DNA from: Clostridia bacterium
GTDB lineage: Bacteria > Bacillota > Clostridia > Oscillospirales > Acutalibacteraceae
Assembly: GCA_017631955.1 (NCBI GenBank)
Contig: JAGBSJ010000019.1
Location: 1-38,315 of the forward strand
Direction: 5' to 3'
Length of the DNA: 38,315 nt
In this document: positions 8,129-18,875 of the stretch, piece by piece
Position numbering within the stretch: position 1 is the first letter of the stretch
How the letters are laid out: every line of letters starts with the position of its first letter
The notes under the pieces: generated by a model
The model's database searches: none
Told to the model about the DNA's origin: nothing
Seen by the model: only the letters and a program-made list of their open reading frames with translations
Program-made: the position numbers and the translations under genes

Positions 8129-10120
8129 ATGAAAAAACCACAAAACATTAATGCTATGAATCGCATTAAAAAGATTGCAGAAGTTTATCCAATAACAATT
8201 CCTTCAATTGTTGTTTGTTTACTTCTTTGCATTGTTATGCTTTTTTATAATGTATATTTTGCTTTTGCAGGTTTTCTTTTGATAATAATATTTGGTATCG
8301 TTGGTGTTTTAATCAATAATATCAGTGCAAAAAAACTTGAGTTTTCAATTTCTGAACTGAACAAGAAACTTTCGGCAGATGAAAAATATGGTGAACTTCA
8401 GTTTTTTCCACTACCTGTCGTGATTTTCGATAATACCGATAAAATACTTTGGTATAATCAGTTGTTCAGTAATGCATTTATCGGTGTCAATGAATTTGAG
8501 AATGTAGATGTGAAACAGTTTACATCAGGACAAGGTATTACAACCATTCGAGAAAATCATAATATTGAATGTGAATTTGCTGATAAAAAGTATACGGCAT
8601 TTTCATCTGTGATTGATTACAAAGACGAAACTGCATATATTTTGTATTTTGTTGAAGATACCAATCTCAAAAATATTAAGGTGAAATATGAAAATACCCG
8701 CCCTGTGTTTATGCTTATAAATATTGATAGTGTTGAGGATGCATTGGGCGATTTGCGAGAAAGCCAACAATCCGATATTTTAAGTGAAGTTGAACAGTTA
8801 GTAGAAAATTGGCTTGAAAATTATAGTTGTATCTATCGTAAGGTAAATAATAGTCGATTTATAGTTATTTCAGATAATGAAAATCTTATGAAAATGAAAG
8901 AAGATAAGTTTTCTCTTCTTTCAATGGTGCGTTCTTATACATATAATGAAAAAGTATCAGGACTTACCGTGTCAATGGGCGTAGGTACAGGCGAAACACT
9001 CCCCGAATGTGAGAAGATTGCCCGTCAATCACTTGATATGGCAATGGGCAGGGGCGGTGACCAGGTTGCAATTAAAACCGATAAGAATGATTACGAATTC
9101 TTCGGCGGTGTCGCAAAAGGTATTGAAAAACGTACAAAAGTAAGAACACGAATGGTGGCTTCTGCTATAAGTGATAGTATCTCATCTTGTAGTAATGTTC
9201 TTGTTATGGGGCATCGTTTTGCAGACCTTGATGCCTTGGGCTCATCAGTTGGCGTGGCAATGATAAGTAAAGCCCTCCATAAAGATGCAAAAATTGTAAT
9301 GAATACAAAAACAACTCTTGCAATGCCTCTTGCGAAACACTTATCTTCTAACGGAATGGAAAATCTTATTATCGAGCCGGAAGAAGTTGAATCGTATCTT
9401 AATGCAGATACTTTGCTGGTGATTGTAGATACACACAGAAAGAGTTTCCTTGAATATCCTGAATTGTTTGATTTGGTGCAGAAAGTAATAGTAATTGACC
9501 ATCACAGAAAAACGGTGGACCATATAAATAAAGCGGTTATTTTCTATCACGAGCCATATGCTTCTTCTGCATCAGAAATGGTAACAGAACTTATACAGTA
9601 TGTGCCGTTTGATGTGAAAATACCTCAGGTATGTGCCGAGGCGCTTATGTCAGGTATTACGCTTGATACTAAAAACTTTGTAATGAAAACAGGTGTCAGA
9701 ACATTTGAGGCGGCGGCTTATCTTCGCTCTTTGGGAGCAGATACCGTGGCGGTTAAACAACTGTTTGCTAACAGTATGCAAACACAAAAAGCAAAAAGTG
9801 AAGTTGTTAAATCTGCGGCTATTTATAATGAATGTGCAATTGGCGTAGTTGACTTTCAGGTTGACGATGTGCGTATCGTTGCAAGTCAGGCGGCAGACGA
9901 ACTTCTCAATATTGATGGTGTAAGAGCATCTTTTGTGTTGTTCAGAACAGAAAATGTTATAAACATTTCTGCCCGTTCTTACGGAGAAATAAATGTGCAG
10001 ATTATAATGGAAAAATTAGGTGGTGGCGGTCATCATACTATGGCGGCGGCTCAACTTACAGATGAAACATTTGATAATGCACTTACATTACTAAAAAATG
10101 CAATTAACGGTGAAAATTAA
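8129..10120 (+). CDS. gdpP: Cyclic-di-AMP phosphodiesterase GdpP, DHH/DHHA1 family
   Basis: A 663-residue membrane-bound regulator that hydrolyses c-di-AMP and thereby tunes cell-wall and potassium homeostasis. Two hydrophobic helices (about residues 22-40 and 45-65) are followed by a PAS-like region, a degenerate GGDEF domain (about 190-310), and DHH-DHHA1 catalytic domains. Metal-binding motifs are visible: GHRFADLDALGS near residue 361, VDTHR near 432, IDHHRK near 457, and the DHHA1 signature GGGGHH near 632. Length and domain order match B. subtilis GdpP. The order gdpP-rplI-dnaB is conserved in Firmicutes. AAAAAGGTG precedes the ATG. Confidence 0.93.
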   Translation: MKKPQNINAMNRIKKIAEVYPITIPSIVVCLLLCIVMLFYNVYFAFAGFLLIIIFGIVGVLINNISAKKLEFSISELNKKLSADEKYGELQFFPLPVVIFDNTDKILWYNQLFSNAFIGVNEFENVDVKQFTSGQGITTIRENHNIECEFADKKYTAFSSVIDYKDETAYILYFVEDTNLKNIKVKYENTRPVFMLINIDSVEDALGDLRESQQSDILSEVEQLVENWLENYSCIYRKVNNSRFIVISDNENLMKMKEDKFSLLSMVRSYTYNEKVSGLTVSMGVGTGETLPECEKIARQSLDMAMGRGGDQVAIKTDKNDYEFFGGVAKGIEKRTKVRTRMVASAISDSISSCSNVLVMGHRFADLDALGSSVGVAMISKALHKDAKIVMNTKTTLAMPLAKHLSSNGMENLIIEPEEVESYLNADTLLVIVDTHRKSFLEYPELFDLVQKVIVIDHHRKTVDHINKAVIFYHEPYASSASEMVTELIQYVPFDVKIPQVCAEALMSGITLDTKNFVMKTGVRTFEAAAYLRSLGADTVAVKQLFANSMQTQKAKSEVVKSAAIYNECAIGVVDFQVDDVRIVASQAADELLNIDGVRASFVLFRTENVINISARSYGEINVQIIMEKLGGGGHHTMAAAQLTDETFDNALTLLKNAINGEN

Positions 10121-10140
10121 GCGAAAAGAGGTTATATATA

Positions 10141-10581
10141 ATGGATGTTATTTTGAAAGCAGATGTTAAAGGATTAGGTAAAAAAGGCGAAAAAGTAAAG
10201 GCGTCAGACGGTTATGCACGTAATTTCCTTTTCCCAAAAGGACTTGCATTAGAAGCAAATGCACAAAGTTTAACAGAACTTCGTAACCGTGAACAGTCAA
10301 ATCAACATAAAATTGATGTTGAAATTGCTGCTGCAAATGAGTCGAAAGCAAAACTTCAGGGTAAAGTTTTGAAAATTACTGCAAAAGCAGGTAATAACGG
10401 CAAACTTTTCGGTTCAGTAACTTCAAAAGAAGTTGCCGCAGAAATAACAAAACAGTATGGCGTTAAAGTAGATAAAAGAAAAATTACAATGGATGATATT
10501 AAAAACTTCGGCTCATACAAAATTGAAGTTAAACTCTATACAAATATCACAGCCGAAATGACAGTTATGGTAGGGGAATAA
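10141..10581 (+). CDS. rplI: 50S ribosomal protein L9
   Basis: 146 residues, the normal length for bL9. The N-terminal globular domain opens MDVILKADVKGLGKKGE and has the family segment VKASDGYARNFLFPKGLA. A charged connecting helix (about 45-75) leads to a C-terminal rRNA-binding domain. L9 binds 23S rRNA near the L1 stalk and helps keep the reading frame. AAAAGAGG lies ahead of the start, and the gene is tightly placed between gdpP and dnaB. Confidence 0.96.
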   Translation: MDVILKADVKGLGKKGEKVKASDGYARNFLFPKGLALEANAQSLTELRNREQSNQHKIDVEIAAANESKAKLQGKVLKITAKAGNNGKLFGSVTSKEVAAEITKQYGVKVDKRKITMDDIKNFGSYKIEVKLYTNITAEMTVMVGE

Positions 10582-10585
10582 GGTA

Positions 10586-11971
10586 ATGGAAAGTAACTAT
10601 TCAGTAATTGATGGTGTGAATTTACCACATAGTATTGATGCTGAACAAGCGGTATTGGGTGCAATTCTTAAAGACCCTGAATGTCTTCATATTGTTGCAG
10701 ATATGCTCAAAATTGACCATATCTATCTGCCACAACATAAGGCGATTTATACTGCAATTCTTAATATCGATACAATGGGTAACCGCATTGACCCTTTGGT
10801 TGTTTTAGAACAATTAAAGAAAGATGGAGTTTATGACGATATCGGCGGTAAAGCGTATCTTATGAAACTTGCCGAAGCAGTTCCATCAACCAAAAATGTG
10901 GAATCATACATAAAAATTATCGTTGAGAAATATTATCTTCGAACATTAATATTGACTGCCCGCGATATTCTTGAAAAGACTAACGACGAGTCAGAGTCTC
11001 CTGATAAACTTCTCGATATGGCGGAACAGAAAATTTACGAAATCCGTCGTGGTAAGAATGTTTCAGGACCTTCAAAGGTTAGCGATATTATCGTTTCAGA
11101 TGTTTTTGAACGTCTTAAGAAACTTGCAAGTGCCGACCCGCAACAAAAAGAACAGTATATGGGTATTCCAACTGGATTTTCATATCTCGATAAGGTTCTT
11201 GGTGGCGGATTCCATCGCTCTGACTTTATTGTTATCGGTGCACGTCCTGCTATGGGTAAAACAAGTTTTGCTTTGAATGTTGCAAGAAATATTGCAATGA
11301 AAGGTAAAAAAGTTCTGTTCTTCTCACTCGAAATGTCAAAAGAGCAGTTGGCTCAGCGTATTATTTCAACTGAAGCAAGAATTATAAGCAATAAACTCAG
11401 AACAGGTGAAGTAAATCAAGCGGACTGGGAGCGTTTAGGACTTGCTCTTCAGAATCTTGCTAATTGTGAACTTTATTTTGATGATACAGCAAATATCAAT
11501 GTTCCTGAAATGAAAGCTCGTGCAATGCGAATGAAAGATGTTGATTGTATTGTAATTGACTATCTTCAGCTTATGTCAGGAACAAAGCGCAGTGACAATC
11601 GTGTTCAAGAAGTTGCAGAAATTACTCGTGGACTTAAAATGATGGCTAAAGACCTTAATATTCCTGTTGTTACTTGTTCACAGTTGTCCCGTGGTGTTGC
11701 AAAGAATTCAAATGACCATCGTCCACAAATGACAGACCTTCGTGAATCAGGTACTATTGAACAGGATGCGGATATTGTTCTTATGCTTCATCGTGAAGAT
11801 TATTATAAGCACGATACTGATGAGGGTGACGATACAGTAAGCGAAACAGCAAATATTGCCGAAGTTATTGTAGGTAAAAACAGACACGGTTCAACAGAAA
11901 CTGTAAAAGTTGCATGGAATCCTGAATTCACAATGTTCTCAACACTTGAAAGGATTAAATATGACGAGTAA
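10586..11971 (+). CDS. dnaB: Replicative DNA helicase DnaB (DnaC in Bacillus)
   Basis: A 461-residue RecA-fold hexameric helicase that unwinds DNA at the replication fork. The N-terminal DnaB domain (about 10-115) begins LPHSIDAEQAVLGAIL; after a linker the helicase core has Walker A GARPAMGKT (residues 218-226), Walker B CIVIDYLQLM, and the DLRESGTIEQDAD block. No intein interrupts the core, a frequent site for them. It starts five bases after rplI, with AGGGGAATAAGG as ribosome site, and its last 11 bases overlap tilS. Confidence 0.96.
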   Translation: MESNYSVIDGVNLPHSIDAEQAVLGAILKDPECLHIVADMLKIDHIYLPQHKAIYTAILNIDTMGNRIDPLVVLEQLKKDGVYDDIGGKAYLMKLAEAVPSTKNVESYIKIIVEKYYLRTLILTARDILEKTNDESESPDKLLDMAEQKIYEIRRGKNVSGPSKVSDIIVSDVFERLKKLASADPQQKEQYMGIPTGFSYLDKVLGGGFHRSDFIVIGARPAMGKTSFALNVARNIAMKGKKVLFFSLEMSKEQLAQRIISTEARIISNKLRTGEVNQADWERLGLALQNLANCELYFDDTANINVPEMKARAMRMKDVDCIVIDYLQLMSGTKRSDNRVQEVAEITRGLKMMAKDLNIPVVTCSQLSRGVAKNSNDHRPQMTDLRESGTIEQDADIVLMLHREDYYKHDTDEGDDTVSETANIAEVIVGKNRHGSTETVKVAWNPEFTMFSTLERIKYDE

Positions 11972-13298
11972 AGTTATTAAAACAATAACAGAACATTGTA
12001 TGATTTCAAAAGGCGATACTGTGGGAGTAGGTCTTTCAGGCGGTGCGGATTCGGTAGCACTTTTACACATTCTTGTAAGCAATAAAGATACACTTAGAAT
12101 CTCTAAAATCAAGGGTATACATATTCATCACGGAATCCGCGGTGATGAAGCAGACCGAGATTTGAATTTTTCAAAGAATTTGTGTGAAAAACTCGGTGTT
12201 GAGTTTGTGTGCTATTATGCTGATATTCCTGCAGAAGCCAAAAAAACAGGCGAGAGTATTGAGTTATGCGCAAGAAGAATAAGATATGATTTCTTCTCGC
12301 AATCTGACTGCACTAAAATCGCAACTGCCCATAATCTTAATGATAATATGGAAACTGTGATTTTTAATATGACGCGTGGTACATCAATTCACGGATTATG
12401 TGGAATTCCATATAATCGGGAAATTTTTATCAGACCACTTCTTGATTGTACAAGAAATGAAATTGAAGAATACTTGAAAAGTAATTCTCTTGATTTCGTA
12501 ACAGATAGTACAAATCTTTGTGATGATTATACACGAAACAAAATCCGTCATAATATAATTCCACAGTTGTTCTCGCTCAATTCGTCTTTTGATAAAGCGT
12601 TTTCAAATTGTATTGATTCAGTAAAACTTGCTAATGATTTTATTATGCAAAGTGCATCTGAAATTCTTGAGAAGGCAAGAAATATGGGGGGAAACCAATA
12701 CGATTGCAAACAAATCAAAGGGTGCCACAAAGCCGTGGAAAATCAGGTGATTTCTATGATTCTCAAAGAACAGGGAGTCCCTGATATTACAAAAAAGTAT
12801 ATTGATGCATTATCACACATTATCGAAAACGGCGGTAAAGCGAATATAGGCGGTGATATTACCGCAAACTCAGACCGTGTGCGTTTGTGTTTTGGTGAAA
12901 TCGAAAATGTTGAGCATTTTGAAATACAATTGAAGAATAACGAGGAAAAAGTTAAAACTCCTGTAGGCGTGTTAACAATAAAAAACTTGTTCAAAGAAGA
13001 TTTACAAAATCTTAATAAAATTGAAATGCAAGATGTTATTGATTGTGATAAAATATGTGGTAATCTGACAATTCGTAACAGAGTTGACGGAGATGCTTAT
13101 ATGCCCGCAAATAGGGTAAACAAAAAACTGAAAAAACTTTTTAATGAAAGTGAAATTTCAGTATATGAGCGTTCAAAAATGCTTATTATTTCAGATGATA
13201 ACGGAATAATCTGGACGCAGTATTTCGGCGTTGCAGACCGTTGTAAAATTAATATCAATACTAATAAAGGTATTATGATTTATGAGTTGGGGGAATAA
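11961..13298 (+). CDS. tilS: tRNA(Ile)-lysidine synthase
   Basis: A 445-residue N-type ATP pyrophosphatase that converts the wobble cytidine of tRNA-Ile(CAU) to lysidine, so that it reads AUA and not AUG; the gene is normally essential. The PP-loop SGGADS occupies residues 26-31, followed by HHGIRGDEADRD and the AHNLNDNMET block. The C-terminal substrate-recognition domain is present, with RxRxDGD-like RNRVDGDAYMPA. The ATG at 11961 is chosen because GAAAGGA lies upstream and the N-terminus then fits the family; it overlaps dnaB by 11 bases, suggesting coupled translation. The downstream order tilS-hpt-ftsH is conserved across Firmicutes. Confidence 0.93.
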   Translation: MTSKVIKTITEHCMISKGDTVGVGLSGGADSVALLHILVSNKDTLRISKIKGIHIHHGIRGDEADRDLNFSKNLCEKLGVEFVCYYADIPAEAKKTGESIELCARRIRYDFFSQSDCTKIATAHNLNDNMETVIFNMTRGTSIHGLCGIPYNREIFIRPLLDCTRNEIEEYLKSNSLDFVTDSTNLCDDYTRNKIRHNIIPQLFSLNSSFDKAFSNCIDSVKLANDFIMQSASEILEKARNMGGNQYDCKQIKGCHKAVENQVISMILKEQGVPDITKKYIDALSHIIENGGKANIGGDITANSDRVRLCFGEIENVEHFEIQLKNNEEKVKTPVGVLTIKNLFKEDLQNLNKIEMQDVIDCDKICGNLTIRNRVDGDAYMPANRVNKKLKKLFNESEISVYERSKMLIISDDNGIIWTQYFGVADRCKININTNKGIMIYELGE

Positions 13299-13302
13299 TA
13301 AA

Positions 13303-13845
13303 ATGTTAAACGATATCGAAAAAGTACTCTTATCAGAAGAAGAACTTCAAAACATCGTAACTCGTCTTGGTAATCAAATCAGCGAAGATTATAAAGACAA
13401 AAAATTAGTTCTTGTAAGTGTGCTCAAGGGCTCAGTAATTTTTATGGCAGATTTAATGAGAGCCATTAAAGTTCCTTGTGTAATTGACTTTATGTCAGTT
13501 TCAAGTTATGGTGCTGGTACAAAAACATCAGGCGTTGTTAAAATCATAAAAGACCTTGATACTGATGTGGTTGAAGGTTCAGATTTACTTATTGTTGAAG
13601 ATATTCTTGATAGTGGTGTAACCCTTGATTATCTTATGAAGGTTCTCTCTGCAAGAAATCCTAACAGTATTAAAATATGTACATTACTTGATAAGCCCGA
13701 AAGAAGAAAAGCTCCAATTAAAGCGGACTATGCAGGTGCACAAATTCCTGACGCTTTTGTTGTTGGCTACGGACTTGATTATGATGAAAAATACAGAAAT
13801 TTACCGTTTGTAGGTGCATTAAAACCTGCAGTTTACGAAAAGTAA
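13303..13845 (+). CDS. hpt: Hypoxanthine phosphoribosyltransferase
   Basis: 180 residues. It salvages hypoxanthine, and usually guanine, with PRPP to make IMP or GMP. The PRPP-binding signature [10 protein letters not shown] includes the acidic pair Glu99-Asp100, and the flexible-loop region has [14 protein letters not shown]. The ATG at 13303, preceded by GGGGG four bases after the tilS stop, is preferred over an in-frame ATG at 13282 inside tilS. It lies between tilS and ftsH, as in Bacillus. Confidence 0.94.
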   Translation: MLNDIEKVLLSEEELQNIVTRLGNQISEDYKDKKLVLVSVLKGSVIFMADLMRAIKVPCVIDFMSVSSYGAGTKTSGVVKIIKDLDTDVVEGSDLLIVEDILDSGVTLDYLMKVLSARNPNSIKICTLLDKPERRKAPIKADYAGAQIPDAFVVGYGLDYDEKYRNLPFVGALKPAVYEK

Positions 13846-13873
13846 TAATATAAATCACAGGAGAGTAAAAACA

Positions 13874-15829
13874 TTGAAAAAATTCAACTGGAAAGTTATA
13901 ATTCCATATATTTTGATTCCCGCTATGTTTGTCGGTGTAATCTATATGTATATGGGAAAAGAACAACAAAAAGATTTACAATATTATGAGGTGCTTCAGT
14001 TCTTTGATGAACAACAGGTTGTTGAAGCCGATTTGAATATGAATAGCGGCGCTATGACATTCAAACTTAAAGGCGAAGATAAGGTGTATAAATACACAGT
14101 TCCTAATGTTAATCTTTTTGTTAACGATGTTCACGAAAGTTTAAGAGAATATAATAAAAATAATCCCGACAAACCAATTGAGTTTGACTATAAAGCTGGA
14201 ACATCCGGCTCGTGGTTCGTAACTATGTTACCATCAATCTTGCTTACTGTAGGACTCGTAGTTGTAATGGTTGTTATGTTCAGAAAAATGAACAGTTCGC
14301 TTACAAGTGAAAATAACCGAGCAATGAACTTTGGTAAAGCAAGAGTAAAGCGTGCCGAAGACGAAACAATGAAAGTAACATTTAAAGATGTTGCAGGTGC
14401 AGACGAAGAAAAAGAAGAACTTACAGAAATCGTTGAATTCTTAAAGAATCCTAATGAATTCTCTAACCTTGGTGCAAGAATTCCTAAAGGCGTACTTCTT
14501 GTAGGACCTCCGGGAACAGGTAAAACACTTCTTGCTCGTGCAGTTGCTGGTGAGGCAAATGCACCATTCTTCTCAATTTCCGGTTCTGACTTCGTTGAAA
14601 TGTATGTTGGTGTGGGTGCTTCTCGTGTACGCGACTTATTTAAAGAAGCAAAGAAAAGTCAGCCATCAATTATCTTTATTGACGAAATTGACGCAGTAGG
14701 TCGTCATCGTGGTGCTGGTATGGGTGGCGGACACGACGAACGTGAACAAACACTTAACCAGTTGCTTGTTGAAATGGATGGCTTCGGTGCAAATGAAGGC
14801 GTAATTGTTATTGCCGCAACTAACAGACCTGACATACTTGACCCTGCACTTCTTCGTCCTGGTCGTTTTGACCGTCAGGTTACAGTTGGATATCCTGATG
14901 TTAAGGGTAGAGAAGAAATTTTACAAGTTCACGCTAAAAATAAACCGTTGGCACCTGATGTTGACTTGCATCAGATTGCTGCAACAACTGTTGGCTTTAC
15001 AGGTGCAGACCTTGAAAATCTTCTTAATGAAGCTGCACTTCTTGCTGCAAAGCGTAAGAAACTCGCAATTACAATGGAAGAAATTGAAGAAGCAACAATG
15101 AAAGTTGTTGTGGGTTCTGAAAAGAAATCACGTAAGATTTCAGAAAAAGATAAGAAAATTACTGCATATCACGAAGCAGGTCATGCAATTTCTTCATATT
15201 ATCTTGAAAGCCAAGACCCAGTTACACATATTTCTATTGTTCCTCGCGGAATGGCAGCAGGTTTCACACTCTATACACCAGAACAAGATAAAACTCATCT
15301 TCTTAAATCAAGAATGCTTGATGATATCGTGTCACTTCTTGGTGGTCGTGTAGCAGAACAGATTATCTTTAACGATATCTCAACAGGTGCATCAAATGAT
15401 ATTCAGCGTGCAACTGAAACTGCAAGAAATATGATTACAAAATATGGTATGAGTGAAAAACTCGGTCCTATTGCATTCGGTTCAGGCAATGATGAAGTGT
15501 TCCTTGGTAAAGATTACAACCATATGAGAAACTATTCAGAAAATATTGCCGCTGTTATTGATGAAGAAGTTGAAACAATTATCAGAGACGCATATAATAG
15601 AACTGAAAAAATCCTTACAGAGCATATTGACCAACTTCATATTGTTTCTGAAGCACTTATCAAACTTGAAAAGATTGATAAAGAACAGTTTGAGTCACTT
15701 ATGACAACAGGTGAATTACCTCAGGAAAAAGTCCTAGAAAAAACAGAAGAAATCCTCCCTGAAACAGAAGTAATCGAAGAAACCGTTGAAGAAATCAACG
15801 AAAATACAGAAAATAGCGACAATGCATAA
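13874..15829 (+). CDS. ftsH: ATP-dependent zinc metalloprotease FtsH
   Basis: A 651-residue membrane AAA+ protease that degrades unassembled membrane proteins and regulators. Membrane segment 1 (about 8-27), an extracytoplasmic domain, and membrane segment 2 (about 117-138) precede the AAA module with Walker A GPPGTGKT (211-218), Walker B IIFIDEID, and the second region of homology [18 protein letters not shown]. The zinc motif HEAGH is at 433-437. The C-terminal 40 residues form a glutamate-rich tail. The start is TTG (13874), well placed after AGGAGAG; no better ATG exists. It is the last gene before a strong terminator. Confidence 0.96.
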   Translation: MKKFNWKVIIPYILIPAMFVGVIYMYMGKEQQKDLQYYEVLQFFDEQQVVEADLNMNSGAMTFKLKGEDKVYKYTVPNVNLFVNDVHESLREYNKNNPDKPIEFDYKAGTSGSWFVTMLPSILLTVGLVVVMVVMFRKMNSSLTSENNRAMNFGKARVKRAEDETMKVTFKDVAGADEEKEELTEIVEFLKNPNEFSNLGARIPKGVLLVGPPGTGKTLLARAVAGEANAPFFSISGSDFVEMYVGVGASRVRDLFKEAKKSQPSIIFIDEIDAVGRHRGAGMGGGHDEREQTLNQLLVEMDGFGANEGVIVIAATNRPDILDPALLRPGRFDRQVTVGYPDVKGREEILQVHAKNKPLAPDVDLHQIAATTVGFTGADLENLLNEAALLAAKRKKLAITMEEIEEATMKVVVGSEKKSRKISEKDKKITAYHEAGHAISSYYLESQDPVTHISIVPRGMAAGFTLYTPEQDKTHLLKSRMLDDIVSLLGGRVAEQIIFNDISTGASNDIQRATETARNMITKYGMSEKLGPIAFGSGNDEVFLGKDYNHMRNYSENIAAVIDEEVETIIRDAYNRTEKILTEHIDQLHIVSEALIKLEKIDKEQFESLMTTGELPQEKVLEKTEEILPETEVIEETVEEINENTENSDNA

Positions 15830-15837
15830 ATCAAAAG

Positions 15838-15869
15838 AGCAACAGAGTCACAAATCTGTTGCTTTTTTT
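15838..15869 (+). terminator. Intrinsic terminator after ftsH
   Basis: A 9-bp perfect stem (15838-15846 and 15855-15863, AGCAACAGA and complement) with an 8-base loop, followed by six more T residues. It closes the rnjA-ftsH transcript. Confidence 0.9.
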
Positions 15870-15881
15870 GTGGTTTTTAGA

Positions 15882-15910
15882 TTGATTTTTTCTATTAAAT
15901 GGTATAGAAT
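15882..15910 (+). promoter_or_regulatory. Promoter of ilvB
   Basis: TTGATT (15882-15887), 17-base spacer, TAGAAT (15905-15910), just after the ftsH terminator. The leader to the ATG would be only about 55 bases, too short for a T-box or a usual leader-peptide attenuator. Confidence 0.55.
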
Positions 15911-15972
15911 ATATGATAAGTATTTTCGCAGCATAGCGTTAATAATCAGCAAATGCATGGAGTGAATGAAAG

Positions 15973-17676
15973 ATGAAACTCAACGGTTCAGAAATTTTAA
16001 CTGAAGTTTTAATTGAGCAAGGTGTAGATACTGTCTTTGGTTATCCGGGCGGTGCAGTCCTTAACATTTATGATGCTCTCTATAAATACAGTGATAAGAT
16101 TAAACATATTTTGTCAGCCCACGAACAAGGTGCATCTCACGCAGCAGACGGTTATGCAAGGGCTACCGGTAAAACAGGCGTTTGTATTGCAACAAGCGGC
16201 CCAGGGGCTACAAACCTTGTAACAGGTATTGCAACTGCTTATATGGATAGCGTTCCAATGGTTGTAATCACAGGTAACGTTGGTAAAGGTCTTATCGGTC
16301 GTGATGCTTTCCAAGAAGTTTATATTACAGGTATCACAATGCCTATTACAAAGCACAACTTTATGGTGCAGGATGTTGAGGAATTAGCCGATACAATCCG
16401 TGAGGCATTCCGTATTGCAAATACAGGCAGAAAAGGTCCTGTTCTTATTGATATTACAAAAGATGTTACTGCCGCAGTTACTGAATTTGAGAAGAAAGAA
16501 AAAGTACAGATTAAAGACGATACAGTTATTAATGTTGATGAACTTAAAAAAGTAGCAGATGTTATCAATAAAGCAAAGAAGCCAGTTGTAATGTTTGGTG
16601 GCGGTGTAGTTTCATCAAATGCATCTGAATTAGCACTTGAACTCGTTGAAAAAGCAAATATTCCATCTTGCCACACTCTTATGGCGGCTGGCGTAATTGG
16701 TTATAATAATCCACTTAACCTTGGACTTTTAGGTATGCATGGTGGTTATACAACAAATAAAGCGGTTGATGATGCAGATGTGCTTATTGCAATAGGTACT
16801 CGTTTTTCTGACCGTGTTGCGCTTGATACAAACGACTTTGCAAAGAAAGCAACAATTATTCAGATTGATATCGACCTTAGTGAAATCAATAAAAACGTTG
16901 CAGTTGACCACTATGTAATTGGTGATGTTAAAAAAGTTCTCGAAAATCTTATTCCAATGATTAAGAAAAGCGACAGAAGTGATTGGATTAAAGTTCTTGA
17001 TGGTTATAAAGCTGTTGACTATAAACCACAAGATGACGACTCACAGATTTTGCCACATCAGTTAATTGGTGCAATCTGCGATATGGCAGGGGAAGATACT
17101 GTTGTTGTAACTGACGTTGGCCAACATCAAATGTGGGCAGCACAGTATGTTCATCATATAAATCCACGCGGTTTCTTAACAAGTGGTGGCTTGGGTACAA
17201 TGGGTTACGGCTATGGTGCTGCAATTGGTGCAAAAGCAGCTTTGGGTGACAGTAAAAAGGTTATTCACATTACTGGTGACGGCTCATTCCATATGAATCT
17301 TAACGAGGCATGTACTGCAGTAAGCTATGAACTCCCTGTTATTACAGTTATTATGAACAACACAGTTTTAGGTATGGTGCGCCAGTGGCAACGTTGCTTC
17401 TATGGTAAGCGTTTTTCACAGACAGACCCACACCGTAAAACAGATTTTGTAAAACTTGCAGAGGGCTTTGGTGCAAAGGGCTATCATGCCGAAACAATTG
17501 CAGAATTCAAAGAAACATTCGCAGAAGCACTTAAAGCAAATGGACCTGTTTGGATTGAATGTGCAATCGATAAAGATGAACGCGTGTTGCCAATGATTCC
17601 TGCAGGCAAAACAGTTAACGACATTATGATGGGTGACTGCAAAACTTGCCCACTTCAATGCGAAAACAAAAAATAA
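15973..17676 (+). CDS. ilvB: Acetolactate synthase, large (catalytic) subunit
   Basis: A 567-residue thiamine diphosphate enzyme that condenses pyruvate into acetolactate for valine and leucine, or with 2-oxobutyrate for isoleucine. The activating Glu51 lies in SAHEQGASHAADGYARATG, and the TPP/Mg motif GDGS starts at residue 435 with the matching MNNTVLGMVRQWQ block. Length fits the anabolic IlvB family. The C-terminal 15 residues contain three cysteines (DCKTCPLQC), an unusual tail. GGAGTG precedes the ATG. The gene stands alone: no ilvN or ilvH small subunit follows, only a terminator shared with convergent ilvC. A catabolic AlsS is less likely, given ilvC and ilvD next door. Confidence 0.93.
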   Translation: MKLNGSEILTEVLIEQGVDTVFGYPGGAVLNIYDALYKYSDKIKHILSAHEQGASHAADGYARATGKTGVCIATSGPGATNLVTGIATAYMDSVPMVVITGNVGKGLIGRDAFQEVYITGITMPITKHNFMVQDVEELADTIREAFRIANTGRKGPVLIDITKDVTAAVTEFEKKEKVQIKDDTVINVDELKKVADVINKAKKPVVMFGGGVVSSNASELALELVEKANIPSCHTLMAAGVIGYNNPLNLGLLGMHGGYTTNKAVDDADVLIAIGTRFSDRVALDTNDFAKKATIIQIDIDLSEINKNVAVDHYVIGDVKKVLENLIPMIKKSDRSDWIKVLDGYKAVDYKPQDDDSQILPHQLIGAICDMAGEDTVVVTDVGQHQMWAAQYVHHINPRGFLTSGGLGTMGYGYGAAIGAKAALGDSKKVIHITGDGSFHMNLNEACTAVSYELPVITVIMNNTVLGMVRQWQRCFYGKRFSQTDPHRKTDFVKLAEGFGAKGYHAETIAEFKETFAEALKANGPVWIECAIDKDERVLPMIPAGKTVNDIMMGDCKTCPLQCENKK

Positions 17677-17684
17677 AAGCAATA

Positions 17685-17718
17685 AAAAACTCCCTTGAAA
17701 TCTCAAGGGAGTTAATTT
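17685..17718. terminator. Bidirectional terminator between ilvB and ilvC
   Basis: A 10-bp perfect stem (17689-17698 and 17703-17712, ACTCCCTTGA and complement) with loop AATC. A-runs on the left and TTAATTTTAT on the right let it stop both convergent genes. Confidence 0.88.
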
Positions 17719-17731
17719 TATGTATTTAAGA

Positions 17732-18820
<1,089 letters not shown>

Positions 18821-18822
18821 AC

Positions 18823-18850
18823 ATTATATATGATAAAATTAATTTGTCAA
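18823..18850 (-). promoter_or_regulatory. Consensus promoter of ilvC
   Basis: On the minus strand TTGACA (18845-18850) and TATAAT (18823-18828), both perfect matches, with a 16-base spacer. A repressor site directly follows. Confidence 0.8.
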
Positions 18851-18875
18851 TACCTTTTTTCAAAAAAATGAAAAA

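Noticed and set aside
15870..15972. T-box or leader-peptide attenuator upstream of ilvB
   Set aside because: The leader is about 55 bases. I see no T-box sequence, specifier loop, antiterminator or run of branched-chain codons.
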